Of a stretch of DNA of 32,589 nt, positions 11,055-17,913 are shown piece after piece. Made by a program: the position numbers and the translations under genes. The stretch is taken from NCBI GenBank assembly GCA_003246765.1, contig QKDA01000060.1, positions 1 through 32,589 on the forward strand, in the 5' to 3' direction. Origin of the DNA: Spirochaetales bacterium. GTDB taxonomy: Bacteria > Spirochaetota > Spirochaetia > Treponematales > Treponemataceae. The notes below the pieces were generated by a model. It was not told where the DNA came from. It searched no databases and saw only the letters and a list, made by a program, of their open reading frames with translations. How positions within the stretch are numbered: position 1 is the stretch's first letter; each line of letters starts with the position of its first letter.

Positions 11055-12655
11055 ACCTGCTCGTACTGACCCTGGTCGTAGTGGCGTATCTCATCGTCAC
11101 GGGCATTCTCGGCTACGCCGGTTTCCGGGCTACCAAGGATTCAACGGACTACCTCCTGGCGGGACGGAAGATCCACCCCATGGTGATGGCCCTCTCCTAC
11201 GGCGCCACCTTCATCTCCACCTCCGCGATTATCGGATTCGGCGGCGCGGCGGCGGTGTACGGCATGGGGATTATCTGGCTGACCTTCCTTAACATCTTCG
11301 TGGGCATCTTCGTCGCCTTCGTTTTCTTCGGCCGGCGCACCCGCAAGATGGGCCACAACCTGGACGCCCATACCTTCCCCGAGCTCCTCGGCAAACGCTA
11401 CGGTTCGCCCTTCCTGCAGACCGCGGGGGGAATTCTCATATTCCTCGCCATGCCCCTGTACGCGGGCTCGGTGATTATCGGCGGCGTCCAGTTCGCGGCC
11501 CAAACCCTGGGCATCAACTACGAGGTGGCGCTGCTTTTCTTCGTGGCCGTGGTAGCCCTTTACGTGGTCATGGGAGGCATGAAGGGCGTTATGTACACCG
11601 ACGCCTTCCAGGGCGGCCTCATGTTCATCGGCATGCTTTTCCTGCTCATCTACACCTACTGGATCCTCGGCGGTCCCGGAAAGGCCCACCAGGCCCTTAC
11701 GGACATGGCCCCGGTAGCCAAGGAGGTCTTCGGCAAGAACGGCCATCAGGGCTGGACCAGCATGCCCCAAGCCTTTTCGCCCTACTGGTGGCAGCTGGTG
11801 ACGACCATCGTGCTGGGCGTGGGTATCGGCGTTCTCGCCCAGCCCCAGCTCACGGTTCGCTTCATGACCGTCAAGAGCGGGCATGAGCTCAACCGGGCGG
11901 TACTCGTGGGGGGCGTATTCATCGCCGTGATGACCGGGGTGGCCTTCACCGTGGGCGCCCTTTCCAACGTGTACTTCATGAACACCGCGGGGCAGATCTC
12001 CCTCATCGCGGGGGACAAAAAAACCGACGCCATCATTCCCCTTTTCATCAACCGGGCCTTGCCGCATTGGTTTGTGGCCTTTTTCTTCGTGACCCTCCTC
12101 GCGGTGGCCATGAGCACCCTTAGCTCCCAGTTCCATGCCATGGGCACAGCCTTTGGCCGGGATTTCCTGGAGAAGGGCCTTAAGTTAAAGGCCAAGAACA
12201 CGGTGGCGGTTAACCGTATCGCCATGGGGGCGGGCATCGTGGTGTCGACCCTGGTCGCCTACGGGCTTCCGAAGTTTTACGCCGGGGGAACCGCCATTAT
12301 CGCCACGGGTACGGCCATATTCTTCGGGCTTACCGCGTCGGCCTTCCTCCCGAGCTATATCGGGGCCCTCTATCTTCGGAAAACCTCCCGCCAGGCGGCG
12401 ATCGCCTGTTTCGCGACGGGCGTTGTTTCTACCCTTTTCTGGCTCTTCTTCGTTCACGCCAAGGAAGCGATTCCCCTGGGCCTGTGCAAGCTTGTCTTCG
12501 GCAAGAGCACGCTCTTTCCCGCATTGGCTAACGTCGACGCCGTCATCGTGGCCCTGCCCCTTTCGTTCATCGTTTACTTCGCCGTTTCGGCGCTGACCCC
12601 GCCGGTGGATTCTTCCGTAACCGAAACCGCCTTCCGGGGCATCGACAAGGCGTAA
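11051..12655 (+). CDS. Sodium:solute symporter (SSS family), copy 1
   Basis: This 534-residue protein of the SSS/SLC5 family has about 13 transmembrane helices by eye and is expected to import a solute with sodium. Family features include the N-terminal DYLLAGRKIHPMVMALSYGATFISTSAIIGFGG stretch around residues 33-65 (helix-1 unwound/sodium site region) and a central GGMKGVMYTDAFQG segment that matches the conserved (A/G)xxxTDxxQ motif. A sodium-site-like AMSTLSSQFHAMGT segment lies near 357. The substrate cannot be named from sequence; acetate, monocarboxylate and pantothenate carriers belong to the same broad family. It is coupled by an ATGA overlap to the small protein gene upstream and is under the TetR-operator promoter. 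No T-rich terminator follows; tetR begins 97 bp later. Confidence 0.93.
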   Translation: MNLLVLTLVVVAYLIVTGILGYAGFRATKDSTDYLLAGRKIHPMVMALSYGATFISTSAIIGFGGAAAVYGMGIIWLTFLNIFVGIFVAFVFFGRRTRKMGHNLDAHTFPELLGKRYGSPFLQTAGGILIFLAMPLYAGSVIIGGVQFAAQTLGINYEVALLFFVAVVALYVVMGGMKGVMYTDAFQGGLMFIGMLFLLIYTYWILGGPGKAHQALTDMAPVAKEVFGKNGHQGWTSMPQAFSPYWWQLVTTIVLGVGIGVLAQPQLTVRFMTVKSGHELNRAVLVGGVFIAVMTGVAFTVGALSNVYFMNTAGQISLIAGDKKTDAIIPLFINRALPHWFVAFFFVTLLAVAMSTLSSQFHAMGTAFGRDFLEKGLKLKAKNTVAVNRIAMGAGIVVSTLVAYGLPKFYAGGTAIIATGTAIFFGLTASAFLPSYIGALYLRKTSRQAAIACFATGVVSTLFWLFFVHAKEAIPLGLCKLVFGKSTLFPALANVDAVIVALPLSFIVYFAVSALTPPVDSSVTETAFRGIDKA

Positions 12656-12670
12656 ACGAAATTTTTCGTT
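12655..12670 (+). repeat. Inverted repeat at the symporter 1 stop codon
   Basis: AACGAAA and TTTCGTT form perfect 7-bp arms with a 2-bp centre, starting in the stop codon and ending inside the -35 of tetR. It is too AT-poor downstream and too tight-looped to be a convincing terminator; it may be a weak one or simply incidental. Confidence 0.35.
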
Positions 12671-12697
12671 GACATCCCCCGGCGCCGGGGGTACCCT
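12669..12697 (+). promoter_or_regulatory. tetR promoter with a palindromic spacer
   Basis: TTGACA (12669-12674), a 17-bp spacer and TACCCT (12692-12697) give a start near 12704. The spacer contains a perfect 16-bp GC-only palindrome (12676-12691, CCCCCGGC and its complement). The TetR-type operator begins at the predicted start point, consistent with autoregulation. Confidence 0.6.
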
Positions 12698-12704
12698 AGC
12701 TTGA

Positions 12705-12720
12705 CCGACCGTCGGGTCGG
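12705..12720 (+). promoter_or_regulatory. Operator O2 upstream of tetR
   Basis: CCGACCGTCGGGTCGG contains inverted half-sites CCGACC and GGTCGG with a 4-bp centre, matching O1b in arms and spacing. It overlaps the predicted transcription start of tetR and lies 32 bp before its ATG. Confidence 0.65.
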
Positions 12721-12752
12721 AAAAGCCGGGGCTGCCCGCGGGCGGGGATTCG

Positions 12753-13385
12753 ATGAAACACACCTTTTACAAGCTTGAGGAATCCAAACGGGAGCGGATC
12801 GAGGCCGCGGCGGTGGGGGAGTTTGCCGACAAGGGCTACGACCGCTCCACCCTGGACGCTATCGTTCGCCGGGCCGGGATCTCCAAGGGCGGACTTTACG
12901 AGTATATCGATACCAAGGAAGACCTCTTTTCCTTCGCCCTGGAAAGTTCCTACAACCGAATGCGCGATTTCATACGCCGCGGGCTTTCCGGCGTCCCGCC
13001 CCAAGGAGATCCCCTTCTTCGGGCACGATCCATCGCCTCCGTGGCGGTGGATTTTTACGTGGAGCATCCCCTCATCATCTCCTTCCTAACCGCCGCGGCG
13101 GTGACCGAGAATCCCCAGATGCGGCGCCTGGCCCGCAATTCCTTTACCTCCTATTTTGAGGGGCTTTTCGGGGACTGCGACTTTACGCCCTTCCGCTTCG
13201 GCCGCCTGAGGGTTATCGATACCCTGGGATGGATACTGGTAAAAACGAGGACTGACTTTACGGAACGCCTGCGGGAAACCGGCGAAAGCGAAGGCCCTAA
13301 GCGCCTTTACCTGGAGGATTGGGACTATTATGTCTCCGCCATCGGCTCTGGAATTTACCGTGACGGCCCCAGGGCCTCACAATAA
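12753..13385 (+). CDS. TetR-family transcriptional regulator
   Basis: This 210-residue protein has a TetR_N helix-turn-helix at about residues 12-58, with the signature AIVRRAGISKGGLYEYIDTKEDLF, followed by an all-helical ligand-binding region with no recognisable subfamily. I infer that it represses both its own promoter and symporter module 1 through the shared CCGACY-N4-RGTCGG sites and is released by a small ligand, plausibly the transported solute. The start is ATG at 12753 with a GGGGA ribosome binding site. It is followed after 19 bp by the second small protein gene with no promoter between, so tetR, small protein 2 and symporter 2 should be one autoregulated transcript. Confidence 0.92.
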   Translation: MKHTFYKLEESKRERIEAAAVGEFADKGYDRSTLDAIVRRAGISKGGLYEYIDTKEDLFSFALESSYNRMRDFIRRGLSGVPPQGDPLLRARSIASVAVDFYVEHPLIISFLTAAAVTENPQMRRLARNSFTSYFEGLFGDCDFTPFRFGRLRVIDTLGWILVKTRTDFTERLRETGESEGPKRLYLEDWDYYVSAIGSGIYRDGPRASQ

Positions 13386-13404
13386 TAAGAAAAAGGATGT
13401 AACC

Positions 13405-13590
13405 ATGTTCGGATTCGGCGATGCGTGGGTGTTCCTAGGGTACGCCCTTACGGTGGCCTCGATGCTGCTTTGCGCGGGTTGGGGCATTCTCAACTGGAAC
13501 AAGCCCAGGGAGGACGAGGAGAAGGAGCTTCGAGAGGAAGCGGAATGGGAAGCGAAGGACCCGGATATCAATGAAGGAGGGGCGCTATGA
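13405..13590 (+). CDS. Small symporter-associated membrane protein, copy 2
   Basis: This 61-residue paralogue of the protein at 10869 has one transmembrane helix (about 8-30) and an acidic tail containing NKPREDEEKELREEAEWE. It differs from copy 1 at nine residues, all conservative or in the helix face. The ATG at 13405 is chosen by homology and by an AAGGAT site about 7 nt upstream; longer in-frame reading back into tetR is not needed. It overlaps symporter 2 by 4 bp (ATGA), preserving the coupling seen in copy 1. It lies just after tetR and lacks its own promoter. Confidence 0.85.
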   Translation: MFGFGDAWVFLGYALTVASMLLCAGWGILNWNKPREDEEKELREEAEWEAKDPDINEGGAL

Positions 13591-15191
13591 ACATGCTCGT
13601 GCTTACCCTGGTAGTCCTTGCCTACCTTATCGTTACGGGTATCCTCGGCTACGCGGGTTTCAAGTCTACCAAGGACTCGACGGACTACCTCCTGGCGGGC
13701 CGAAAAATTCACCCCATGGTGATGGCCCTCTCCTACGGCGCTACCTTCATTTCCACCTCCGCCATCATCGGTTTCGGCGGCGCCGCGGCGGTCTACGGCA
13801 TGGGCCTTATTTGGCTTACCTTCCTCAACGTGATCGTGGGGATCTTCATCGCCTTCGTGTTTTTCGGACGCCGGACCCGGAAGATGGGCCACAACCTGGA
13901 CGCCCATACCTTCCCCGAACTCCTGGGAAAGCGCTATGACTCGCCCCGACTGCAAACCCTGGGGGGTGCCCTCATCTTCCTTTCCATGCCGCTATACGCG
14001 GGATCCGTGATTATCGGCGGGGTACAGTTCGCCTCCCAAACCCTGGGAATCAACTACGAGGTGGCCCTGCTGTTCTTCGTGGCCCTCGTGGCCCTCTACG
14101 TGGTCATGGGGGGGATGAAGGGGGTTATGTACACCGACGCCTTTCAGGGGGCCCTCATGTTCCTGGGCATGATCTTTCTTTTGGGCTATACCTGGTGGAT
14201 ACTCGGAGGGCCTTTCAAGGCGACGGCGGCCCTGACGGACCTCGCCCCCAAGGCGGTAGAGGCCTTCGGAAAAAACGGGCATCAGGGATGGACGGCCATG
14301 CCCAAGGCCTTTTCGCCCTATTGGCTCCAGCTTGTAACCACCATCGTCCTGGGGGTCGGAATCGGAGTACTCGCCCAGCCGCAGCTCGCTGTCCGCTATA
14401 TGACCGTCAAAAGCGGTCACGAACTGAACCGGGCGGTGCTGGTGGGGGGCATTTTCATCGCCGCCATGACCGGCGTGGCCTATACGGTGGGATCCCTGGC
14501 GAACGTCTACTACATGAACAAGACAGGCCAAATCGCCTTGGCCGCGGGCTCAATGAAAACCGACACGATCATCCCCATGTTCATCAATGACGCCCTGCCG
14601 CACTGGTTCGTGGCCTTTTTCTTCGTGACCCTCCTGGCGGCGGCCATGAGCACCCTAAGTTCCCAGTTCCACGCCATGGGTACTTCCTTCGGCCGCGACT
14701 TTCTTGAGCAGGGCCTGCAGGTTAAGCCGAAGAACGCCGTGGCGGCAAACCGTATCGCCATGGGGGTAGGCATTATCGTTTCGACCCTGGTGGCGTACGG
14801 GCTTCCGAAATTCTTTCCCGGGGGAACGGCGATAATCGCCACGGGAACGGCGATTTTCTTCGGACTGTGCGCTTCCGCCTTTCTTCCGAGCTACGTGGGC
14901 GCCCTCTACCTTAAAGGGGCTTCCAAGGCCGCGGCCCTTTCCTGCTTTGCGGCGGGCGTCGTATCCACCCTGTTCTGGCTCTTCTTCGTGCATGCCAAGG
15001 AAGCGGTACCCTTAGGGCTCTGCAAGCTCCTTTTCGGAACGGCGACCCTCTTTCCGTCCCTGGCCAACGTAGACGCCGTCATCGTGGCGCTGCCCCTTTC
15101 CTTTCTCGTTTATTTTGCGGTATCCGCCTTTACCCCGGCAGTTCGCGAGGAGGTAGTAAAAAAAGCCTTCGCGGGAATCGAAAGAGCTTGA
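13587..15191 (+). CDS. Sodium:solute symporter (SSS family), copy 2
   Basis: This 534-residue protein has exactly the same length as copy 1. In the first 188 residues I count about 15 differences, so protein identity is above 90 percent there. At the DNA level many synonymous third positions differ, which means the duplication is not recent and the proteins are under strong constraint. Differences cluster in the periplasmic loop near residues 215-240 and in the C-terminal 60 residues. It shares the TDAFQG motif and the AMSTLSSQFHAMGT segment. It is translationally coupled to small protein 2 in the tetR transcript. Its stop codon lies inside the -35 element of the ilv promoter, and no terminator intervenes before the ilv attenuator. 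Confidence 0.93.
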   Translation: MNMLVLTLVVLAYLIVTGILGYAGFKSTKDSTDYLLAGRKIHPMVMALSYGATFISTSAIIGFGGAAAVYGMGLIWLTFLNVIVGIFIAFVFFGRRTRKMGHNLDAHTFPELLGKRYDSPRLQTLGGALIFLSMPLYAGSVIIGGVQFASQTLGINYEVALLFFVALVALYVVMGGMKGVMYTDAFQGALMFLGMIFLLGYTWWILGGPFKATAALTDLAPKAVEAFGKNGHQGWTAMPKAFSPYWLQLVTTIVLGVGIGVLAQPQLAVRYMTVKSGHELNRAVLVGGIFIAAMTGVAYTVGSLANVYYMNKTGQIALAAGSMKTDTIIPMFINDALPHWFVAFFFVTLLAAAMSTLSSQFHAMGTSFGRDFLEQGLQVKPKNAVAANRIAMGVGIIVSTLVAYGLPKFFPGGTAIIATGTAIFFGLCASAFLPSYVGALYLKGASKAAALSCFAAGVVSTLFWLFFVHAKEAVPLGLCKLLFGTATLFPSLANVDAVIVALPLSFLVYFAVSAFTPAVREEVVKKAFAGIERA

Positions 15192-15217
15192 CAGATGCGT
15201 ATAAATATACATAAAAT
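15188..15217 (+). promoter_or_regulatory. ilv leader promoter
   Basis: A consensus TTGACA (15188-15193), an 18-bp spacer and TAAAAT (15212-15217) predict a start near 15224, which is the second ATG of the leader peptide. The -35 overlaps the symporter 2 stop codon. Confidence 0.7.
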
Positions 15218-15223
15218 ATGAAT

Positions 15224-15337
15224 ATGAATACATTGTTCAGCCTTTCGGCCGCCATTCTATCCGTACTCGTTCTTGTACTCGTAGTAGTAGAGGTAGTAGT
15301 AGTACCGGGTATCGGCAGACGGCTGTCTGGGGCATGA
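15224..15337 (+). CDS. ilv leader peptide (branched-chain amino acid attenuator)
   Basis: The frame from ATG 15224 gives a 37-residue peptide (39 from ATG 15218). Its core reads VLVLVLVVVEVVVVP, with ten Val codons, nine of them GTA, which the neighbouring genes use less than GTC/GTG, plus seven Leu codons. The reading frame is followed by mutually exclusive hairpins and a terminator before ilvB. This is the form of classical ilv leader peptides, in which ribosome stalling at uncharged Val/Leu tRNA favours antitermination. No Shine-Dalgarno precedes either ATG; the promoter places the 5' end at the second ATG, so a leaderless message is likely. The ORF is too short to be found by length, but composition, position and downstream structure together make it convincing. 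Confidence 0.85.
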   Translation: MNTLFSLSAAILSVLVLVLVVVEVVVVPGIGRRLSGA

Positions 15338-15370
15338 GCTTTCGTGGTAATCCGCGAAACCCTCCGGCAG
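15316..15370 (+). promoter_or_regulatory. ilv attenuator: pause hairpin and antiterminator segments
   Basis: Segment 1 CAGAC (15316-15320) pairs with GTCTG (15325-15329) as a 1:2 hairpin. Segment 2 CTGTCTGGGG (15323-15332) can instead pair with segment 3 CCTCCGGCAG (15361-15370): nine of ten positions pair, two as G-U. That pairing would sequester the rising arm of the terminator. The Val run ends at 15304, just before segment 1, and the leader stop at 15335-15337 is just after segment 2, as the attenuation model requires. Confidence 0.7.
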
Positions 15371-15389
15371 GTCCGGGGGGTTTTTTTTT
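15357..15389 (+). terminator. ilv attenuator terminator
   Basis: ACCCTCCGG (15359-15367) pairs with CCGGGGGGT (15373-15381) with one G-U, around a 5-nt loop, with flanking A-U pairs and a run of nine T. It lies between the leader stop and the ilvB ribosome binding site, so transcripts that form it would never reach ilvB. Confidence 0.88.
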
Positions 15390-15435
15390 ATCTGTCCCGG
15401 GAATTCCCGGGGATAATTCGGAAGGGAGAGGCAAT

Positions 15436-17247
15436 ATGATTGAAGCGACCGGAGCCCAGATTGTGGTGAAGCTGCTGGAGCGGCAGGGGATAAAGACCGT
15501 GGCGGGGATACCCGGGGGCAGCGTACTTCCCCTTTATGACGAGCTGTCAAGGAGCGCCATAGACCACGTGCTGGTGAGGCATGAGCAGGGCGGGGGCTTT
15601 TTCGCCCAGGGAATGGCCCGCTCCACGGGCGAAACCGCGGTGTGCATTGCCACCAGCGGTCCCGGCGCGATGAATCTCCTCACCGCCATCGCCGACGCCC
15701 GGGCCGATTCGGTTCCCATGGTGGCCATTACCGGGCAGGTTCCCACGAGCCTCATCGGTACCGACGCCTTCCAGGAGTGCGACACCTTCGGGCTGTCCTT
15801 TCCCATCACCAAACACAGCGTTATGGTGACCTCCGCCCTGGAGCTTCTTGAGGCCATTCCCCACGCCTTCGCCCTGGCTGCCTCAGGCCGTCCGGGTCCC
15901 GTTTTGATAGACATTCCCAAGGATATCCAGCAGCAGCGGGCGCGCTTCGAGGCGTGGCCCGAGCCGGGCAGGGGCGAACGCCGGGCCGCCCGGTTTCACA
16001 GCAGCGGCACCGAGATGTTCCGGGGCCTGGATTTGGCCGCGCAGTCCCTCCTGGAATGCGCGGAGCCGGTGCTCTACATCGGCGGCGGCTGCAATTCTCC
16101 CGAGGCTGCCCGGGGGGTGAAGGACCTGTTGGAAACCTACCCGATGCCCGCTGTAACGAGCCTCATGGGCCTTGGGGTCGTTTCTTCGGATTCGCCCCTG
16201 TTCGCGGGCATGGTGGGCATGCACGGCTCCCTGACCGCGAACAGGGTGATGCACGAGGCGGAACTCGTGCTTGCGGTGGGCGTGCGCTTCGATGACCGCG
16301 CCACGGGGCTGGTGCAGGAATTTTGTCCCCGGGCCCGAATTATCCATATCGACATCGACGCCGCGGAGGTGAACAAGATCCTGCCTTCCTGGCAATCGAT
16401 CGTCGCCGACGCCGAATCGGCCCTCCCAGCCCTGGCGGAAGCCATTCGGGAGGGCTCCGTGCGTGACGGCGCCCTTCGCGCCCGCCAAGGCTGGCTCCAA
16501 AAGACCCAGGCCTGGAGGGCGGAATTCGAGGAATGGTCCCGTGAAACCGCCCGGGCGGCAAAGGCCCGCTCCCCGTACCCGAATCCCGGGGAGTTTATCG
16601 CTTCGGTGCCCGACCTGGCCCGCTCCGCGGGGGTGAAGGCGGAAGATCTCATCGTGGCCACCGACGTAGGGCAGCACCAAATGTGGGCCGCACAGTTTTA
16701 CCCCCTCTCCCGGCCCAGGCAGTTCCTGACCTCCGGCTCCCTGGGAACCATGGGTTTCGGCCTCCCCGCCGCGATCGGGGCTGCCGCGGCCAACCCGGGC
16801 AAGCGGGTGGTCTGCTTTTCCGGCGACGGCTCGATCATGATGAACATTCAGGAGCTTGCGACCCTGGCGGAACGGGACTACGACGTTACCGTGATCGTCC
16901 TGGACAACCAAGCCCTGGGCATGGTTCGCCAGCAGCAGGCCTATCTCCTGGGGGGGAACTTCGCCGCGAGTATCTACGGCAGGAACCCGAACCTCACGGC
17001 CATCGCCGAGGGCTTCGGGATTCCGTCTTTCGACGCCTCGGACCCTTCCTGGTCCGCGGGGGCGTTTTCGGGCAAGGGGCCCCGCTTCGTGCGCTGCCGA
17101 ATCGCCCAGGACGAGATGGTGCTTCCCTTCGTTCCCGGCGGAAAGGCCAACGTGGACGCCATAACGGAAGCCCTGGAACCGGAAGACGGCGCGAAGAAGG
17201 CTTCCCAAGGGAGCGTACAGGGAGCGGCTTCCTTGCGGATGAGGTAA
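15436..17247 (+). CDS. ilvB: Acetolactate synthase large subunit (AHAS I-like)
   Basis: This 603-residue ThDP/FAD enzyme condenses pyruvate to 2-acetolactate (or 2-aceto-2-hydroxybutyrate), the first step of valine, leucine and isoleucine synthesis. The catalytic Glu50 lies in RHEQGGGFFAQG, and the ThDP motif GDG is at 463-465. At 496-501 the sequence is MVRQQQ, where most AHAS enzymes have MVRQWQ. E. coli IlvB (AHAS I) also has Gln at this position and prefers pyruvate over 2-ketobutyrate. The start is ATG 15436, after AAGGGAGAGG; a longer in-frame ORF from 15334 would run through the terminator and is rejected. No ilvN regulatory subunit or ilvC follows; engB begins 21 bp later. Expression should be controlled by the Val/Leu attenuator upstream. 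Confidence 0.94.
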   Translation: MIEATGAQIVVKLLERQGIKTVAGIPGGSVLPLYDELSRSAIDHVLVRHEQGGGFFAQGMARSTGETAVCIATSGPGAMNLLTAIADARADSVPMVAITGQVPTSLIGTDAFQECDTFGLSFPITKHSVMVTSALELLEAIPHAFALAASGRPGPVLIDIPKDIQQQRARFEAWPEPGRGERRAARFHSSGTEMFRGLDLAAQSLLECAEPVLYIGGGCNSPEAARGVKDLLETYPMPAVTSLMGLGVVSSDSPLFAGMVGMHGSLTANRVMHEAELVLAVGVRFDDRATGLVQEFCPRARIIHIDIDAAEVNKILPSWQSIVADAESALPALAEAIREGSVRDGALRARQGWLQKTQAWRAEFEEWSRETARAAKARSPYPNPGEFIASVPDLARSAGVKAEDLIVATDVGQHQMWAAQFYPLSRPRQFLTSGSLGTMGFGLPAAIGAAAANPGKRVVCFSGDGSIMMNIQELATLAERDYDVTVIVLDNQALGMVRQQQAYLLGGNFAASIYGRNPNLTAIAEGFGIPSFDASDPSWSAGAFSGKGPRFVRCRIAQDEMVLPFVPGGKANVDAITEALEPEDGAKKASQGSVQGAASLRMR

Positions 17248-17261
17248 AAAACCTCTATACT
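17233..17261 (+). promoter_or_regulatory. engB promoter, leaderless type
   Basis: TTGCGG (17233-17238), 17 bp and TATACT (17256-17261) sit at the end of ilvB and in the gap. The -10 ends 7 nt before the engB ATG, so the predicted start is at or next to the ATG. No Shine-Dalgarno is present. Confidence 0.5.
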
Positions 17262-17268
17262 CCGCCTC

Positions 17269-17850
17269 ATGATCAAGATAGTCTCCGCAGACTTCGTGAA
17301 AAGCGCCTCGGGAAAGCAGGGGTATCCCTCCCTTGCGGTTCCCGAGTTCGCCTTTTTCGGACGCTCCAACGCCGGCAAGTCCTCCCTCATCAATATGCTC
17401 GTGAACCGGAAGTCCCTGGTTAAGACCGGATCCCGGCCGGGGATGACCAGGCTCATCAATTTCTTTCTCGTGAACAAGGCCTTTTGCCTGGCGGACCTTC
17501 CGGGTTACGGGTATGCCCAGCGGTCCTCCCAGGAGCAGGACGCCTTTGACCAAATGCTCGCCGAGTATTCCCGGGAACGCCGGGAGCTGAAGACCCTTTT
17601 TTTCCTGATTGACCTCCGCAGGCTGCCCGGGGATGTGGAGAAGGCCTCGGTGGAATGGTTCGAGAGCCTCGGGGTCGAGGTGGTCATCGTGGGCACCAAG
17701 GCGGATAAGCTCGGCAGCAACGAGGTCCGCAACGTGGTGAAAAAATGGTCCGCCTTCTTTAACCGTTCCGCGGACCTCATTCCCGTAACCTCGGCCTCGA
17801 AAAAGAACGGCCGCGACACGATTTTGAGGCTCATCGCGGAACGGCTGTAG
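17269..17850 (+). CDS. engB: Ribosome biogenesis GTPase EngB (YihA/YsxC)
   Basis: This 193-residue essential-type GTPase acts in late assembly of the large ribosomal subunit. All G motifs are present: G1 GRSNAGKSS (31-39), G2 around GMTRLINFF (59-66), G3 DLPGYG (76-81), G4 TKADK and G5 TSASKK near the C-terminus. The length is normal. The ATG at 17269 gives the standard EngB N-terminus, in which the residues before the P-loop include PEFAFFGRSN. There is no Shine-Dalgarno, and a promoter-like -10 is 7 nt upstream. It lies between ilvB and purB, 63 bp before the latter, on the same strand. Confidence 0.96.
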   Translation: MIKIVSADFVKSASGKQGYPSLAVPEFAFFGRSNAGKSSLINMLVNRKSLVKTGSRPGMTRLINFFLVNKAFCLADLPGYGYAQRSSQEQDAFDQMLAEYSRERRELKTLFFLIDLRRLPGDVEKASVEWFESLGVEVVIVGTKADKLGSNEVRNVVKKWSAFFNRSADLIPVTSASKKNGRDTILRLIAERL

Positions 17851-17878
17851 CGGTTTCCGGGGCGGGCTTTTCCGGCGC

Positions 17879-17908
17879 TTGACAAAAATACGCGCTTTCC
17901 TGTAGCTT
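17879..17908 (+). promoter_or_regulatory. purB promoter, leaderless type
   Basis: A consensus TTGACA (17879-17884) is followed after 18 bp by TAGCTT (17903-17908), or after 16 bp by TGTAGC. Either places the transcript start within a nucleotide or two of the purB ATG at 17914, and no Shine-Dalgarno is present. Confidence 0.5.
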
Positions 17909-17913
17909 TCATT

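Noticed and set aside
15334-15435. N-terminal extension of ilvB from ATG 15334
   Set aside because: It would translate through the attenuator terminator and overlap the leader stop; ATG 15436 has a ribosome binding site and matches the family N-terminus.
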